64,000 nt of DNA from Aeromonas lacus. Lineage in GTDB: Bacteria > Pseudomonadota > Gammaproteobacteria > Enterobacterales > Aeromonadaceae. Under the pieces are notes generated by a model that did no database searches, was not told the origin of the DNA, and was given only the letters and a program-made list of their open reading frames with translations. Below, piece by piece: positions 8,135 to 17,378 of this stretch. The position numbers and the translations under genes are program-made. The stretch covers positions 1 to 64,000 of the forward strand of contig NZ_JRGM01000176.1 of assembly GCF_000764665.1 (NCBI RefSeq), read 5' to 3'. Positions within the stretch are counted from its first letter, which is position 1, and the number at the start of each line of letters is the position of its first letter.

Positions 8135-10390
8135 ATGAATCGCCCCTTCTCAGGCCGTCGCCGCGCCCTGAGTCTCTCCCGCCTGCTGCTGATCCTGCTC
8201 GGTGGCCTGCTCATCGTGACCCTGCTGCTGCCGCTCATCAATCCCGGCAGCGGGCTTGGCCGTGCCCAGCCGCTGGTGCTGGGGCCAGCCGACAACCCGT
8301 TGGCCACCCTCACCCGCCACGCCCTGCTCTACAAGAGCGATAGCCGCGGCCTCTATCTGGTAGTGCGCAGTCAGTGGCAACTGCGAGGGCCGTTGCAAGC
8401 GGGGGACAAGGTGCGGGTGGAGCTGCTCAACGACAAGGGGGTGCGGATCGATAAGCTGAGCCAGCCGGTGGAGAAGCGTCAGGTGTGTCGCCAACACCGC
8501 TGCACTCTGGATCTCAACAGCACCCTGCGCGCCCCGGACGATGCGCTGGCCAGCCGTTACCAGCTGCGGATCGGCCTGCTGCTGGCAGACCGCCCCGAGA
8601 GCGGTGACTTCAGCCAGATCCTGCAGACCCTGCCGGAGCAGGGCTTCAACCTCACCTACCTGATGGTGAGCCTGACCCTGGTGCTGGCCCTGAGCGCCGC
8701 CGTGCTGAAGGCGGTGCTGCCAAGGCTGCGCCGCAGTCTGCGCTGGCGCATCATCGGCAGCCTGCTGCTCGGCAACCTCACCTTCGTGCTGCTGCACGGC
8801 TTCGTGGTGTTCAAACTGGGGGAATTTCTGCTCTGGTCGGGCTTTCGGCCGGAGCACTACTATCTCGCCTGGGGCAGCATGGTGCTGGGCTGGAGCCTCT
8901 GTGCACTGGCCGGGTTCAACCTCTACATGGGGCTGGTCTTTACCGCCCTCTCCGGCATAGGGCTGCTGGCCAACTTTATGAAGATCGCCATCTATGGTGT
9001 GCCGCTCGGCGGCGATGATCTCGGCAACCTGATGGCGCTGCTGCGGATCCTGCAGGATCAGCACCCCGTCGTGCCGCTGCTTGGCGGCGTTATCGCGCTC
9101 TTCCTCTGCTGGCGCTTTGCCCTCTCCCGCTGGATCCTGCGCACGGCCGCAGCCACCGTTGCCTTCTTTGCCCTTTGCGTGTTTGCCACCCAGACCAGCA
9201 ACAAGCTGCTGGGGGCCAACGTGCGCTACGTGGATCGGGCGGTCAACTACCACAGGGACATCATCCGCTCCGGCCCCGGCCTCTATCTCTTCAATCTGGT
9301 GGACGAAATGCTGGAGCAGGGCAGCGTGTTTCGCTACCCGCTGCAGATCAACGAATTCACCCCCCAGCTGAGCCAACCGCCGCAGGGGGCGGCGCCGCGC
9401 TGGGATCTGGTGATCGTGCTGCAATATGAGTCGCTGATGCTCGACTGGCAGGGGCGGCTCTGCACCCCCGCTCCCACCCTGAACCTGCCCGCCACCATCC
9501 AGCAGTGGCACAAGACCATCCACTCCCCCACCACTGGCGGCATGACGGTGCTGGCGGAGTTCGAGATGAACACCGGCCTGCCGGTGGGGCTGCTCAAGCA
9601 AGGGGTGGTGCCCTACTACTACCTCTCGGACCAGGTGCCGGGGCTTGCCCGCAGTGCCAACCAGAGTGGCTACCAGACCCTCTTCGTCCACCCCTATGTG
9701 GAGAAATTCTGGGGCCGCGCCAAGGCGATCCCGGCGCTCGGCTATCAGGAGCGCTGGTTCGACAGCCGCTTTACCACTCTCGAGCACAAGGGGCTCTATA
9801 TCTCGGACGATGCCCTCGTTGATCACCTGCTCAAACGCAGCGAACAGGATGACAAACCGCTCTTTGCCTACGCGGTCACCATGCAGGGCCACGGCCCCTT
9901 CGATGGCCCTCGCTATCAGGCGCAGGAGCGCAGCGGCGCCTGCCCGAACGAGAGCGAGAGTGACAGGCAGCTGCTCAACACCTACTACACCGGGGTGGTG
10001 GATGCCATGGCCTCGCTGGAGCGGCTGCTCAAGAGTCTCGATCAGTCTGGCAAGCGCTATCTGGTTGTCGCCTTTGGCGATCACCAACCCTTCCTGATGT
10101 CGGCCGGCAAAGGCATTCACGGCAACAAACCGGCGCGCGATGCCACCTATCAGATCCCCATGATGGCCTTCACCCGCGCCGATGATCCCCTCAATCTGGC
10201 GACCCAGTTTGCGCCGGTGCGCCAGCTCTACCAGATGGGGCAGGCCACTCGTCAGCTGCTGGCGGGGGATATCACCCCCATCGAGGACAAGCCCCTGCTC
10301 CATCCGGTGCTGGGCGAGGAGAAGGGATTCGACGTCTCGCCGCTGGTGCCGCAGATCCGTGCCAGCTTCCGGGCCGATGCCCTGCCCTGA
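8135..10390 (+). CDS. LtaS/MdoB-type sulfatase-fold membrane transferase
   Basis: A 751-residue inner-membrane enzyme of the alkaline phosphatase superfamily (lipoteichoic acid synthase / phosphoglycerol transferase group). One N-terminal membrane segment (about 15-37) is followed by a periplasmic insert with a CRQHRC pair. Five to six membrane segments (about 175-340) come next, then a sulfatase domain. Likely catalytic features are VLQYES (metal-binding Glu), PTTGGMTVLAEFEMNTG (nucleophile Thr), MQGHGPFD and FGDHQPF (metal-binding Asp/His). By family it would move a phospho-head-group, or cleave one, at the outer face of the inner membrane; the substrate is unknown. AAGGATGAGC precedes the ATG. 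It stands alone, ending at a strong terminator. Confidence 0.82.
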   Translation: MNRPFSGRRRALSLSRLLLILLGGLLIVTLLLPLINPGSGLGRAQPLVLGPADNPLATLTRHALLYKSDSRGLYLVVRSQWQLRGPLQAGDKVRVELLNDKGVRIDKLSQPVEKRQVCRQHRCTLDLNSTLRAPDDALASRYQLRIGLLLADRPESGDFSQILQTLPEQGFNLTYLMVSLTLVLALSAAVLKAVLPRLRRSLRWRIIGSLLLGNLTFVLLHGFVVFKLGEFLLWSGFRPEHYYLAWGSMVLGWSLCALAGFNLYMGLVFTALSGIGLLANFMKIAIYGVPLGGDDLGNLMALLRILQDQHPVVPLLGGVIALFLCWRFALSRWILRTAAATVAFFALCVFATQTSNKLLGANVRYVDRAVNYHRDIIRSGPGLYLFNLVDEMLEQGSVFRYPLQINEFTPQLSQPPQGAAPRWDLVIVLQYESLMLDWQGRLCTPAPTLNLPATIQQWHKTIHSPTTGGMTVLAEFEMNTGLPVGLLKQGVVPYYYLSDQVPGLARSANQSGYQTLFVHPYVEKFWGRAKAIPALGYQERWFDSRFTTLEHKGLYISDDALVDHLLKRSEQDDKPLFAYAVTMQGHGPFDGPRYQAQERSGACPNESESDRQLLNTYYTGVVDAMASLERLLKSLDQSGKRYLVVAFGDHQPFLMSAGKGIHGNKPARDATYQIPMMAFTRADDPLNLATQFAPVRQLYQMGQATRQLLAGDITPIEDKPLLHPVLGEEKGFDVSPLVPQIRASFRADALP

Positions 10391-10410
10391 CAATGCTATC
10401 CCCCAACAAC

Positions 10411-10438
10411 AGACAAGGCCGCATCGGCGGCCTTGTCT
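10411..10438. terminator. Bidirectional intrinsic terminator
   Basis: AGACAAGGCC...GGCCTTGTCT extended by GC/GC pairs gives a 12-base-pair stem with an ATCG loop, between convergent genes. The T tract is short, so efficiency is uncertain. Confidence 0.75.
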
Positions 10439-10453
10439 GTTTACTGCGCTCTG

Positions 10454-11470
10454 TCAGGCACTCTGCCACCAGGGCTCCAGCAAGGTGAGCTGCTGGCGGT
10501 CGAGATCCAGCTCAGCCTCGATGCCCAGCGGCAACGTCAGCATGGGGTGGGTATGGGCGCAGTCAAACTCCGCCAGAATGGGGAAGGTCGGCTCCCCCAC
10601 CACCTCCAGCAGGATGTCGAGCGGGCGTTTGCCGCTACCTTGATCGTGGAACTGCTCATGTTTGCCGAGGATAAGGGCGCCGATCCGATCAAACACCCCG
10701 CACAGCTTGAGATGGGCGAAGGAGCGCTCCACCGTCTCGGCAGATTTCAGGCTGTCCTCCAGCAACAGAATATCGCCGCGCTCGATGGCCGGCATATAGG
10801 GGGAACCCCAGATCCCCGCCATGGTGTTGAGGTTGCCGCCCATCAGCCGCCCCTGCACCCGACCTGAGCCCACCGAGATCAGCCGGTTGGGCTGGCAGAG
10901 CTTGGCCCGGGTCTGATTTTCCCAGTCCAGCCGCTCATCGCTCCACTTTGCCGGGGTGGGCAGCGTGCAGGGGACGCCAGCCTCGTCGGCCAGCACAATC
11001 TGTAAAAAACTGGCCAGCGTCTCATCCACCAGCGGCGGCAACTCGCCGAATGAGGCCACCAGCGCCGGGCCATAAAAGGTAACCAAACCAGTCTGGGCAT
11101 AGATGCCGAGCAGCAGGGCCGTCACATCGGAGTAGCCCACGATGATCTTGGGATCCCGTTTTAGCGCCTCAACATCGAGGTAGGGCAGCAGGGAGTTGGA
11201 GTTGCTGCCGCCAATCACCGACATGATGCAACGCACTTGCGGGTCGCGAATAAGGGCGTTGAGCTCCTCGGCCCGCGCGGCGATGGCGCCGGAGCGCCAG
11301 TGATCCTGGTGGCCGGTGAGGCTGCCCGCCTTGAGCCGGAAGCCCTGCACTTCGAGAAAGGCTTTTGCACGGGCAAAACGGTTGGGTGCCCAGGCGGTTG
11401 CCGCGCTGGAGGGGGAGAAAAAAGCGATGGTGTCGCCGCGCTGGAGTGGCGGGGCAAGGAGTCTCGTCAT
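10454..11470 (-). CDS. MccF-type S66 serine peptidase (microcin C resistance-like)
   Basis: A 338-residue serine peptidase of family S66. It resembles E. coli MccF more than LD-carboxypeptidase LdcA: SVIGGSNSNSLLPYLD holds the nucleophile serine, and IVGYSDVTALLLGIYAQTG, TFYGPALVASFGE, GNLNTMAGIWGSPYMP, LEDSLKSAETVERSF and FDCAHTHPM (catalytic His) match MccF blocks in order. MccF cleaves the amide that links peptide and aminoacyl-nucleotide in processed microcin C, detoxifying it. No mccABCDE synthesis or export genes are nearby, so this is an orphan homologue and may have a housekeeping substrate such as a peptide-nucleotide or murein peptide. It is cytoplasmic, with no signal peptide. Confidence 0.88.
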   Translation of the reverse strand: MTRLLAPPLQRGDTIAFFSPSSAATAWAPNRFARAKAFLEVQGFRLKAGSLTGHQDHWRSGAIAARAEELNALIRDPQVRCIMSVIGGSNSNSLLPYLDVEALKRDPKIIVGYSDVTALLLGIYAQTGLVTFYGPALVASFGELPPLVDETLASFLQIVLADEAGVPCTLPTPAKWSDERLDWENQTRAKLCQPNRLISVGSGRVQGRLMGGNLNTMAGIWGSPYMPAIERGDILLLEDSLKSAETVERSFAHLKLCGVFDRIGALILGKHEQFHDQGSGKRPLDILLEVVGEPTFPILAEFDCAHTHPMLTLPLGIEAELDLDRQQLTLLEPWWQSA

Positions 11471-11741
11471 CAGTCACATCCCCCGGGGCTCATCAAACCG
11501 TGAAAACAGAGCCCTGACTATCCCTTATCGCCCCTGTTGACACAACGGCTGGCTCGCCATCGTTTAGAAATACAAAACGCTTGATTCATTATTAACAGAT
11601 ATTCTAAACAAAACCACGCTCCTAGAATGACCTCATTGCGATAGCCAGCCCCCGCTGGCAGCCAGAATGGTCGCCCGGGCAAGCCTGAAGCTTGCCGCCG
11701 ACCCACTCTCTTGCGACGCCGATTTCAATGAGGACCCCGTC

Positions 11742-12584
11742 ATGAATAGAACCGCATCCCCCACGGCACTGGTTGTTGAAGGTGGCGCCATGCGCGGCAT
11801 ATTTGCCAGCGGCGTGCTGGATGCGTTTATCGAACGTGACTACCGTCCCTTTGACTTTGCCATCGGCGTCTCGGCCGGCGCGACCAACCTCTTGGCCTAT
11901 CTCGCCAGCCAGCATGGCCGCAGCCACGACATCCTGACCGAGCTGGCCTGCACCCCGGAGTTTCTCGACCCGCTGCGTTTTGCCAAGGGGGGCAATCTGG
12001 TGGATATCCACTGGCTCTGGCACACCAGCTGCCGCAAATACCCCCTCGATATCCATCGCTATCGAGAGAGCGGCATCCCCTTCTATGCGGTGGTGACCAA
12101 TGCCCTGACCGGCAAGGCGGAGTACATCCGGGTCAAGCCGGAGAACATGGATGAGGTGCTGCCCGCCAGCTGCGCCATTCCCCTCGCCTCCCGCGAATAT
12201 CCGCAGGTGCACGGGGTGCCGATGACCGATGGCGGGGTGGCCGACTCCATCCCGGTGATCGAGGCCTACCGCCGCGGCGCCCGCCAGATGACGGTGATCC
12301 TCTCCGAGCCGCTGGGCTACCGGCTCAAGCCGATGCCCTTCCCCTGGATGATCCGCACCCTGCTCAAGACTCACCCCGCGCTGGCACAGGCGCTGGAGCA
12401 GCGGGATCGCAGTTACAACGAGGCGCTCGATTTCATCGCCAATCCGCCCGCTGATTGCCAGATCGAGGTGATCGCCCCGGCCGACTACTTCCCTGTTTCC
12501 CGTTTTACCCGCGATATCAACAAGCTGGAGATGGGATACGTGATGGGCAAGTGCGCTGGCTATCAGGCGGCCCTGCTCAATTGA
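11742..12584 (+). CDS. Patatin-like phospholipase (YjjU type)
   Basis: A 280-residue patatin-family lipid acyl hydrolase. The oxyanion loop GGAMRG (near residue 15), the nucleophile elbow GVSAG (serine near 45) and the second catalytic residue in TDGGVADSIP (DGG, near 165) are intact, so an active Ser-Asp dyad is expected. The layout is like E. coli YjjU; the physiological substrate is unknown. The ATG at 11742 (GAGGA upstream) is preferred to 11667. It has its own upstream region of about 270 bases, which is AT-rich near 11560-11620 and probably holds its promoter. Confidence 0.87.
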   Translation: MNRTASPTALVVEGGAMRGIFASGVLDAFIERDYRPFDFAIGVSAGATNLLAYLASQHGRSHDILTELACTPEFLDPLRFAKGGNLVDIHWLWHTSCRKYPLDIHRYRESGIPFYAVVTNALTGKAEYIRVKPENMDEVLPASCAIPLASREYPQVHGVPMTDGGVADSIPVIEAYRRGARQMTVILSEPLGYRLKPMPFPWMIRTLLKTHPALAQALEQRDRSYNEALDFIANPPADCQIEVIAPADYFPVSRFTRDINKLEMGYVMGKCAGYQAALLN

Positions 12585-12601
12585 CAAGGGTTTTACAGGC
12601 A

Positions 12602-12779
12602 TGACCCGACCTGCCGCGACGCACACGCCGCCACACAAGAACAATCGGGTCAGTTGAACAAGATGAGTCATAAACCGGACCGCGGCGAGAGCGGCGTAGC
12701 TCTCCCGGCTAGTCAATACCGGGACAGACACGCCCCTTTCAATGCCAAGGCATGTCACCCTCAGACAAGGTGTTTATTT
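12602..12779 (+). promoter_or_regulatory. Structured leader upstream of asrA
   Basis: The 195-base gap before asrA holds several inverted repeats. TGACCCGA at 12602-12609 pairs exactly with TCGGGTCA at 12645-12652. GAGAGC at 12687-12692 pairs with GCTCTC at 12699-12704. CCGG pairs flank AGTCAATA after 12705. It does not match a riboswitch class I can recognise. A weak FNR-like TTGAACAAGATGAG lies near 12654. It is either an operator region or an RNA leader. Confidence 0.4.
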
Positions 12780-13838
12780 ATGTCGTTTCTTCTCACCCAG
12801 CCCGCGCTGGTGCAGCTGTTCGAACGGCTGCTGCCCGATTACCGGATCATGGCCCCTGCGGCCGAATATCGGGGCGGTCGCTTCTCCGACACCGACAACG
12901 TCACCTACCACAGCATCCGCCATCCGGCCGATCTGGTGTGGCAGGAGAAGTCCCACTTCTCCCCGAAAGAGGTGGTGCTCCCCATCACCCAGACCCTGTT
13001 CCACTTCGACAATCTGGAGCTGCGCGAATCGAAGGTGGAAGCCAAGCCCACCCTGCTGTTCTTGCGCAGCTGCGATATCCACGCCCTGCGCCGACTGGAT
13101 CAGGTCTACCTGAAAAACGGCCAGAACAGGGACGTCTACTACGCCCGGCTGCGCAGCAAGCTCAAGCTGGTACTGCTGGAGTGCCGCGAGAGCTTCGAGA
13201 ACTGCTTCTGCGTCTCCATGGGCAGCAATGAGACCCGGGACTACGCCGCCGCCATTCGTCTGAGCGATGAGGGCGCCCGCATCGAAGTCAAGGATCCCGA
13301 GCTGTTCGGCTACTTTGCCGAGCTGGGTGAATCCGATGACTTCGCCCCGGAGTTTGTCCAGAGCAACCCGGTCAAGGTGCGCACCCCGGACAGCGTCTGT
13401 GACGACCCCCAGCTGATCCGCCAGATCCTCACCGATCATCCGGTCTGGGCCGAGTACGACAGCCGCTGCATCGGCTGCGGCCGCTGCACCACCTCCTGCC
13501 CGACCTGCAGCTGCTACAGCGTGCACGACCTCACCTATGCGGAGAACCCCAAGCAGGGTGAACGTCGTCGCCAGTGGGCCAGCTGCATGGTGGATGGCTT
13601 CAGCGACATGGCCGGTGGCCACGGTTTTCGCGCCAAACATGGCGAGCGCCTCCGTTATCGCGCCCTGCACAAGGTCAACGACTACAAGGCCCGTCAGGGG
13701 GAGGAGCACATGTGCGTCGGCTGTGGCCGCTGCGACGATCGCTGCCCTCACTACATCTCCTTTAGCAACATCATCAACAAAATGACCGATGTGGTCGAAC
13801 AGACCATCGCAGCCGACCACGCGCAGGGGGCGAACTGA
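12780..13838 (+). CDS. asrA: Anaerobic sulfite reductase subunit AsrA
   Basis: A 352-residue iron-sulfur subunit of the NADH-dependent anaerobic sulfite reductase that makes sulfide from sulfite. Two ferredoxin-type clusters lie in the C-terminal half: [14 protein letters not shown] (near residue 228) and [14 protein letters not shown] (near 314). The N-terminal part ([41 protein letters not shown]) matches AsrA of Salmonella, which is about 347 residues. The ATG at 12780 (AAGGTG 8 bases upstream) is chosen over one at 12654. asrB follows after a single base, so the three asr genes form an operon, presumably induced without oxygen when sulfite is present. Confidence 0.94.
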   Translation: MSFLLTQPALVQLFERLLPDYRIMAPAAEYRGGRFSDTDNVTYHSIRHPADLVWQEKSHFSPKEVVLPITQTLFHFDNLELRESKVEAKPTLLFLRSCDIHALRRLDQVYLKNGQNRDVYYARLRSKLKLVLLECRESFENCFCVSMGSNETRDYAAAIRLSDEGARIEVKDPELFGYFAELGESDDFAPEFVQSNPVKVRTPDSVCDDPQLIRQILTDHPVWAEYDSRCIGCGRCTTSCPTCSCYSVHDLTYAENPKQGERRRQWASCMVDGFSDMAGGHGFRAKHGERLRYRALHKVNDYKARQGEEHMCVGCGRCDDRCPHYISFSNIINKMTDVVEQTIAADHAQGAN

Positions 13839-13839
13839 T

Positions 13840-14679
13840 ATGTGCCAGTGCCAACAAACCGCAACAGCAGAACAGCAGCAGGAAGCGGTCGAAAACCGCC
13901 TGCTGCCCAAGGCCTACACCATTCTGGCCATCGAGCGTCACACCGAACTGGAGTGGAACTTTCGGGTCTCCCGCGACTTTGATGTCCACTACGGCCAGTT
14001 TGTGGAGATCTCCCTGCCCACCGTCGGCGAAGCGCCCATCTCGGTCTCCGACTATGGCGATGGCTATGTGGATCTGTTGATCCGCAAAGTCGGCAAGGTG
14101 ACCGATGCGCTGTTTGCCCTCGATGTGGGCGACAAGGTGTGGATGCGCGGCGTCCACGGCAACGGCTATCCGCTGGAAGCCTATCGCAACCAGCACCTCA
14201 TCGTGGTGGCGGGCGGCACTGGCGTCGCGCCGGTCAAGGGGCTGCTGCGTCGCTTTAGCAAACACCCGGAACAGGTGAAGTCCCTCGACATGATCCTCGG
14301 CTTCAAGAACGAGCAGGCGGTGCTCTATCGCCACGAGATGCCGCTCTGGGCCGAGCGCCAGAATCTCATCGTCACGCTGGATGAGGGTGAGGAGAGCGAG
14401 CAGTTTCGCATCGGCCGGGTCACCGATTACATCGACCAGCTGGATCTCTCGGATAGCGAGGATATCCAGGCCATCGTGGTCGGCCCTCCCGTCATGATCC
14501 GTTTCGTGGTGCTCGCCCTGCTTGAGCGCGGCATCCCCAAGGATCGCATCTGGGTCGACTACGAACGCCGCATGGCCTGCGCCGTCGGCAAGTGTGGCCA
14601 CTGCCGGATGGGCGACACCTATATCTGCGTGGATGGCCCGGTCTTTCGTTTTGACCAGGCCCAGCATCTGATCGACTGA
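13840..14679 (+). CDS. asrB: Anaerobic sulfite reductase subunit AsrB
   Basis: A 279-residue flavin- and NAD(P)H-binding electron-transfer subunit, related to ferredoxin-NADP reductases and the PyrK/HydG type. [15 protein letters not shown] (near residue 125) is the nucleotide-binding motif. The C terminus has the 2Fe-2S pattern [17 protein letters not shown]. It would take electrons from NADH and pass them through AsrA to AsrC. The ATG at 13840 overlaps no gene and has AGGGGG upstream; an earlier ATG at 13789 lies inside asrA. The short N-terminal [14 protein letters not shown] is unusually Cys/Gln rich. Confidence 0.94.
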   Translation: MCQCQQTATAEQQQEAVENRLLPKAYTILAIERHTELEWNFRVSRDFDVHYGQFVEISLPTVGEAPISVSDYGDGYVDLLIRKVGKVTDALFALDVGDKVWMRGVHGNGYPLEAYRNQHLIVVAGGTGVAPVKGLLRRFSKHPEQVKSLDMILGFKNEQAVLYRHEMPLWAERQNLIVTLDEGEESEQFRIGRVTDYIDQLDLSDSEDIQAIVVGPPVMIRFVVLALLERGIPKDRIWVDYERRMACAVGKCGHCRMGDTYICVDGPVFRFDQAQHLID

Positions 14680-14690
14680 GGGAGAACACC

Positions 14691-15701
14691 ATGAGTCTCG
14701 ATATCGACATCATCAAGGCCCGCGCCAAGAACGAATACCGCCTCTCCAAGGTGCGCGGCGAAGCGATGATCAGCGTACGCATTCCCGGCGGGATCATGCC
14801 CGCCCACCTGCTGGCGGTGGCCCAGCAGATCGCCGAACAGTACGGCAACGGCTTGATCCACCTCACCACTCGCCAGAAGCTGGCGATGCCCGGCATCAAG
14901 TATCAGGACATGGACAAGGTCAACGCTGCCCTCGAACCCTTTATCAGGGAGATCGAGGTGGAGACCTGCGGCATCGAGGTAGCGGACACCCAAGCCGGTT
15001 ACCAGACTATCGGCGGGCGCAACATCGTCGCCTGTCAGGGCAACACCATCTGCCAGAAGGGCAATATCGACTGTACCGGGCTGGCCCAGCGGATGGAGAA
15101 GCACCTCTACCCCAACCCCTATCACCTCAAGATGGTGATCGCCGGCTGTCCCAACGACTGCGCCAAGGCCAACATGGCCGACTTCGGCATCCTCGGCATC
15201 GCCAAAATCCACTTCAATGCCGAGCGCTGCATCGGCTGCGGCGCCTGCGTCAAGGCGTGCAGCCACCACGCGGTGGATTGCCTCGCCATCAAACATGGCA
15301 AGGCGGTCAAGGAGGAGAGCAAGTGCATCGGTTGTGGCGAGTGCGTGCTGGCCTGCCCGACCATGGCCTGGCAGCGGGATCCCAAGCAGCTCTACATGGT
15401 CAAGCTGGGGGGACGCACCAGCAAGAAGACTCCCCGTACCGGCAAGCTGTTTCTCAACTGGGTCACCGAAGAGGTGCTGCATGCGGTGATCAAGAACCTG
15501 TTCGAGTTCGAGGCCGAGATGCTGGATGGCAAGCCCATCTACCTGCACATGGGTCACCTTATCGACCGGGCCGGTTATCACAAGTTCAAGGAGCGGGTGC
15601 TGCGCGGCGTCACCCTCAACCCGGAAGCCATGGTCGCTGACCGTATCTTCTGGGCCGAAGATCAGTACGTCGCCAACATGCATGTCAAAGCGGTGCAATA
15701 G
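14691..15701 (+). CDS. asrC: Anaerobic sulfite reductase subunit AsrC (siroheme)
   Basis: The 336-residue catalytic subunit that reduces sulfite to sulfide with six electrons, using siroheme coupled to a 4Fe-4S cluster. The nitrite/sulfite reductase half-domain runs from [13 protein letters not shown] through [11 protein letters not shown]. The coupled cluster cysteines lie in [11 protein letters not shown] and [15 protein letters not shown]. An inserted ferredoxin domain carries [14 protein letters not shown] and [20 protein letters not shown] precedes the ATG, 11 bases after asrB. A very stable hairpin follows at 15716, then cysG, which supplies siroheme. Confidence 0.95.
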   Translation: MSLDIDIIKARAKNEYRLSKVRGEAMISVRIPGGIMPAHLLAVAQQIAEQYGNGLIHLTTRQKLAMPGIKYQDMDKVNAALEPFIREIEVETCGIEVADTQAGYQTIGGRNIVACQGNTICQKGNIDCTGLAQRMEKHLYPNPYHLKMVIAGCPNDCAKANMADFGILGIAKIHFNAERCIGCGACVKACSHHAVDCLAIKHGKAVKEESKCIGCGECVLACPTMAWQRDPKQLYMVKLGGRTSKKTPRTGKLFLNWVTEEVLHAVIKNLFEFEAEMLDGKPIYLHMGHLIDRAGYHKFKERVLRGVTLNPEAMVADRIFWAEDQYVANMHVKAVQ

Positions 15702-15715
15702 GAAAAACCTCGTTT

Positions 15716-15795
15716 GGGGAAGCTGATCATAGTGGCCGACAACCGGTGGGGATCTGTCGTTGGCCCGGGCGTGGATCACGCTTCCCCCTTTTTAT
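15716..15795 (+). terminator. Long hairpin with T tract after asrC
   Basis: GGGGAAGC at 15716-15723 pairs with GCTTCCCC at 15780-15787. Above a one-base bulge, TGATC pairs with GATCA, and GGCCGACAAC pairs with GTCGTTGGCC-type sequence with one mismatch. CTTTTTA follows. It fits an intrinsic terminator or attenuator ending the asr operon before cysG. Confidence 0.6.
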
Positions 15796-15799
15796 TCCC

Positions 15800-15883
15800 G
15801 TTGGGGGCCTTTCCCCCAACCATCCGGGGTGCGTCACGGCGCGCCCCGTCATCTGGCCCGGCGCGGCATTGCGAGCGGGCCAG
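15800..15883 (+). promoter_or_regulatory. Two further hairpins in the cysG leader
   Basis: GTTGGGGG at 15800-15807 pairs perfectly with CCCCCAAC at 15813-15820. CTGGCCCG at 15853-15860 pairs perfectly with CGGGCCAG at 15876-15883, only 16 bases before the cysG start. CATCCGG occurs next to each. They could shape translation of cysG; the class is unknown. Confidence 0.45.
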
Positions 15884-15898
15884 CATCCGGAGCCTGTT

Positions 15899-17290
15899 AT
15901 GGACTTTCTCCCTCTCTTCTGTCAGCTGCAAAACAAGCCGGTGCTTATCGTCGGCGGTGGTGAGGTAGCGGTGCGCAAGGCGCGCCTGCTGTTCGATGCC
16001 AAGGCGAAGATCACCATCAATGCCCCGCACCTGGAACCCCAGCTGATGAGCTGGGCCGAGCAGGGACTGCTTACCGTCTGCGCTGCCGACTTTCACCCCG
16101 AGCTGCTCGATGGCAAGTGGCTGGTGATCGCCGCCACCAACCAGACCGAGGTCAATCATCAGGTCTTCAGCGAGGCGAGCCTGCGCCAGATCTTCTGCAA
16201 CGTGGTGGACTCCCCGGCCCACTGCAGCGCCATCATGCCTGCCATCATTGACCGCTCGCCGCTGATGGTGGCGATCTCCAGCGCAGGCTCGGCGCCGGTA
16301 CTGAGCCGCCAGTTGCGGGAGAAAATCGAAGCCATGCTGCCGCAACACCTCGGCCAGCTCGCGGCGCTGGCGGGCAAGCTGCGCGAGCGGGTCAAACTCA
16401 TTCCGGACAAGCTGGCCCGCCGCCACTTCTGGGAGCGGCTGTTCCGCCATGATCGCCTCGCCCGCCAACTGGCCCGTGGCCAGCAGCAGGCCGCCGAGCA
16501 GAGCGTCGTCGAGCTGATCAATGAGCCGGTGCAGAGCAAGGGAAGCGTGACCCTGGTGGGCGCCGGCCCCGGCGATGCAGGCTTGCTCACCCTGAACGGC
16601 TTGCAGCAGCTGCAGCAGGCGGATGTGGTGGTCTATGACCGGCTGGTCTCGCAGGAGGTGCTGGCGCTTGTTCGCCGGGATGCCGAGCGGATTTTCGTCG
16701 GCAAGGAGGCGGGCCGCCACTGTGTACCCCAGCAGGCGATTAACCAGCTGTTGCTGGAGCAGGCACGCCTCGGCAAACAGGTGGTGCGGCTCAAGGGGGG
16801 CGACCCCTTTATCTTTGGCCGTGGCGGCGAGGAGCTGGAGACCTTGGCCGAGGCGGGGATCCCCTTCTCGGTGGTACCGGGCATCACTGCGGCCTCAGGC
16901 TGCGCCGCCTACAGCGGCATTCCCCTCACCCACCGTGATCACGCCCAGCGGGTGCAGTTCATCACCGGCCACGACAAGGAGGGCAATATCGCCCAGGAGT
17001 GGTCGGCGCTGGCTGCGCCCCGCCAGACCCTGGTCTTCTACATGGGGTTGGCCCATGCCGGCCGCATTCAGGACGAGCTGCAGACTCACGGCATGCCCGG
17101 CCACACCCCGGTAGCGCTGGTGGAGCAAGGCACCCGGCTCAGCCAGCGGGTGGTGCGCGGCGAGCTGCAACAGCTGGCGCTGCTGGCCACTCAGGTAGAG
17201 AGCCCGAGCCTGATCATCATCGGTTCGGTCGTGACCCTGGCTGACAAACTGGACTGGTACGGCGAAGGCAATACCCTGGCCGGGGTGTAA
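15899..17290 (+). CDS. cysG: Siroheme synthase CysG (trifunctional)
   Basis: Makes siroheme from uroporphyrinogen III. The N-terminal precorrin-2 dehydrogenase/ferrochelatase ([16 protein letters not shown] near residue 15, then [18 protein letters not shown] with the conserved serine) is fused to uroporphyrinogen methyltransferase ([19 protein letters not shown] near 217, [30 protein letters not shown]). The 463 residues match E. coli's 457. The ATG at 15899 begins the family-typical [16 protein letters not shown]; earlier in-frame ATGs would translate the structured leader. Its place right after asrC ties cofactor supply to the siroheme enzyme. A strong bidirectional terminator follows. Confidence 0.96.
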   Translation: MDFLPLFCQLQNKPVLIVGGGEVAVRKARLLFDAKAKITINAPHLEPQLMSWAEQGLLTVCAADFHPELLDGKWLVIAATNQTEVNHQVFSEASLRQIFCNVVDSPAHCSAIMPAIIDRSPLMVAISSAGSAPVLSRQLREKIEAMLPQHLGQLAALAGKLRERVKLIPDKLARRHFWERLFRHDRLARQLARGQQQAAEQSVVELINEPVQSKGSVTLVGAGPGDAGLLTLNGLQQLQQADVVVYDRLVSQEVLALVRRDAERIFVGKEAGRHCVPQQAINQLLLEQARLGKQVVRLKGGDPFIFGRGGEELETLAEAGIPFSVVPGITAASGCAAYSGIPLTHRDHAQRVQFITGHDKEGNIAQEWSALAAPRQTLVFYMGLAHAGRIQDELQTHGMPGHTPVALVEQGTRLSQRVVRGELQQLALLATQVESPSLIIIGSVVTLADKLDWYGEGNTLAGV

Positions 17291-17324
17291 CCGCTCATAG
17301 CGAGCCCCTTCAGTAGACCAGTAA

Positions 17325-17358
17325 AAAAGCGACGCAGGCCATGGCCTGCGTCGCTTTT
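17325..17358. terminator. Bidirectional intrinsic terminator
   Basis: A 17-base-pair perfect palindrome, AAAAGCGACGCAGGCC and its complement, flanked by A and T runs, lies between cysG and the convergent secreted protein gene. Confidence 0.93.
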
Positions 17359-17378
17359 ATCGGAATTGGGAAACAGAT

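Noticed and set aside
8150-10393. A 747-codon open frame antisense to the LtaS-like gene
   Set aside because: It covers the same bases as a gene with clear catalytic motifs, its product has no recognisable domain and is rich in His/Gln/Ala, as expected for the antisense frame of GC-rich codons.
12660-12780. Cobalamin- or Moco-type riboswitch before asrA
   Set aside because: A short AGTCA...CCGGG segment looks vaguely like a B12 box, but the rest of the core is missing and a Moco motif is not seen.
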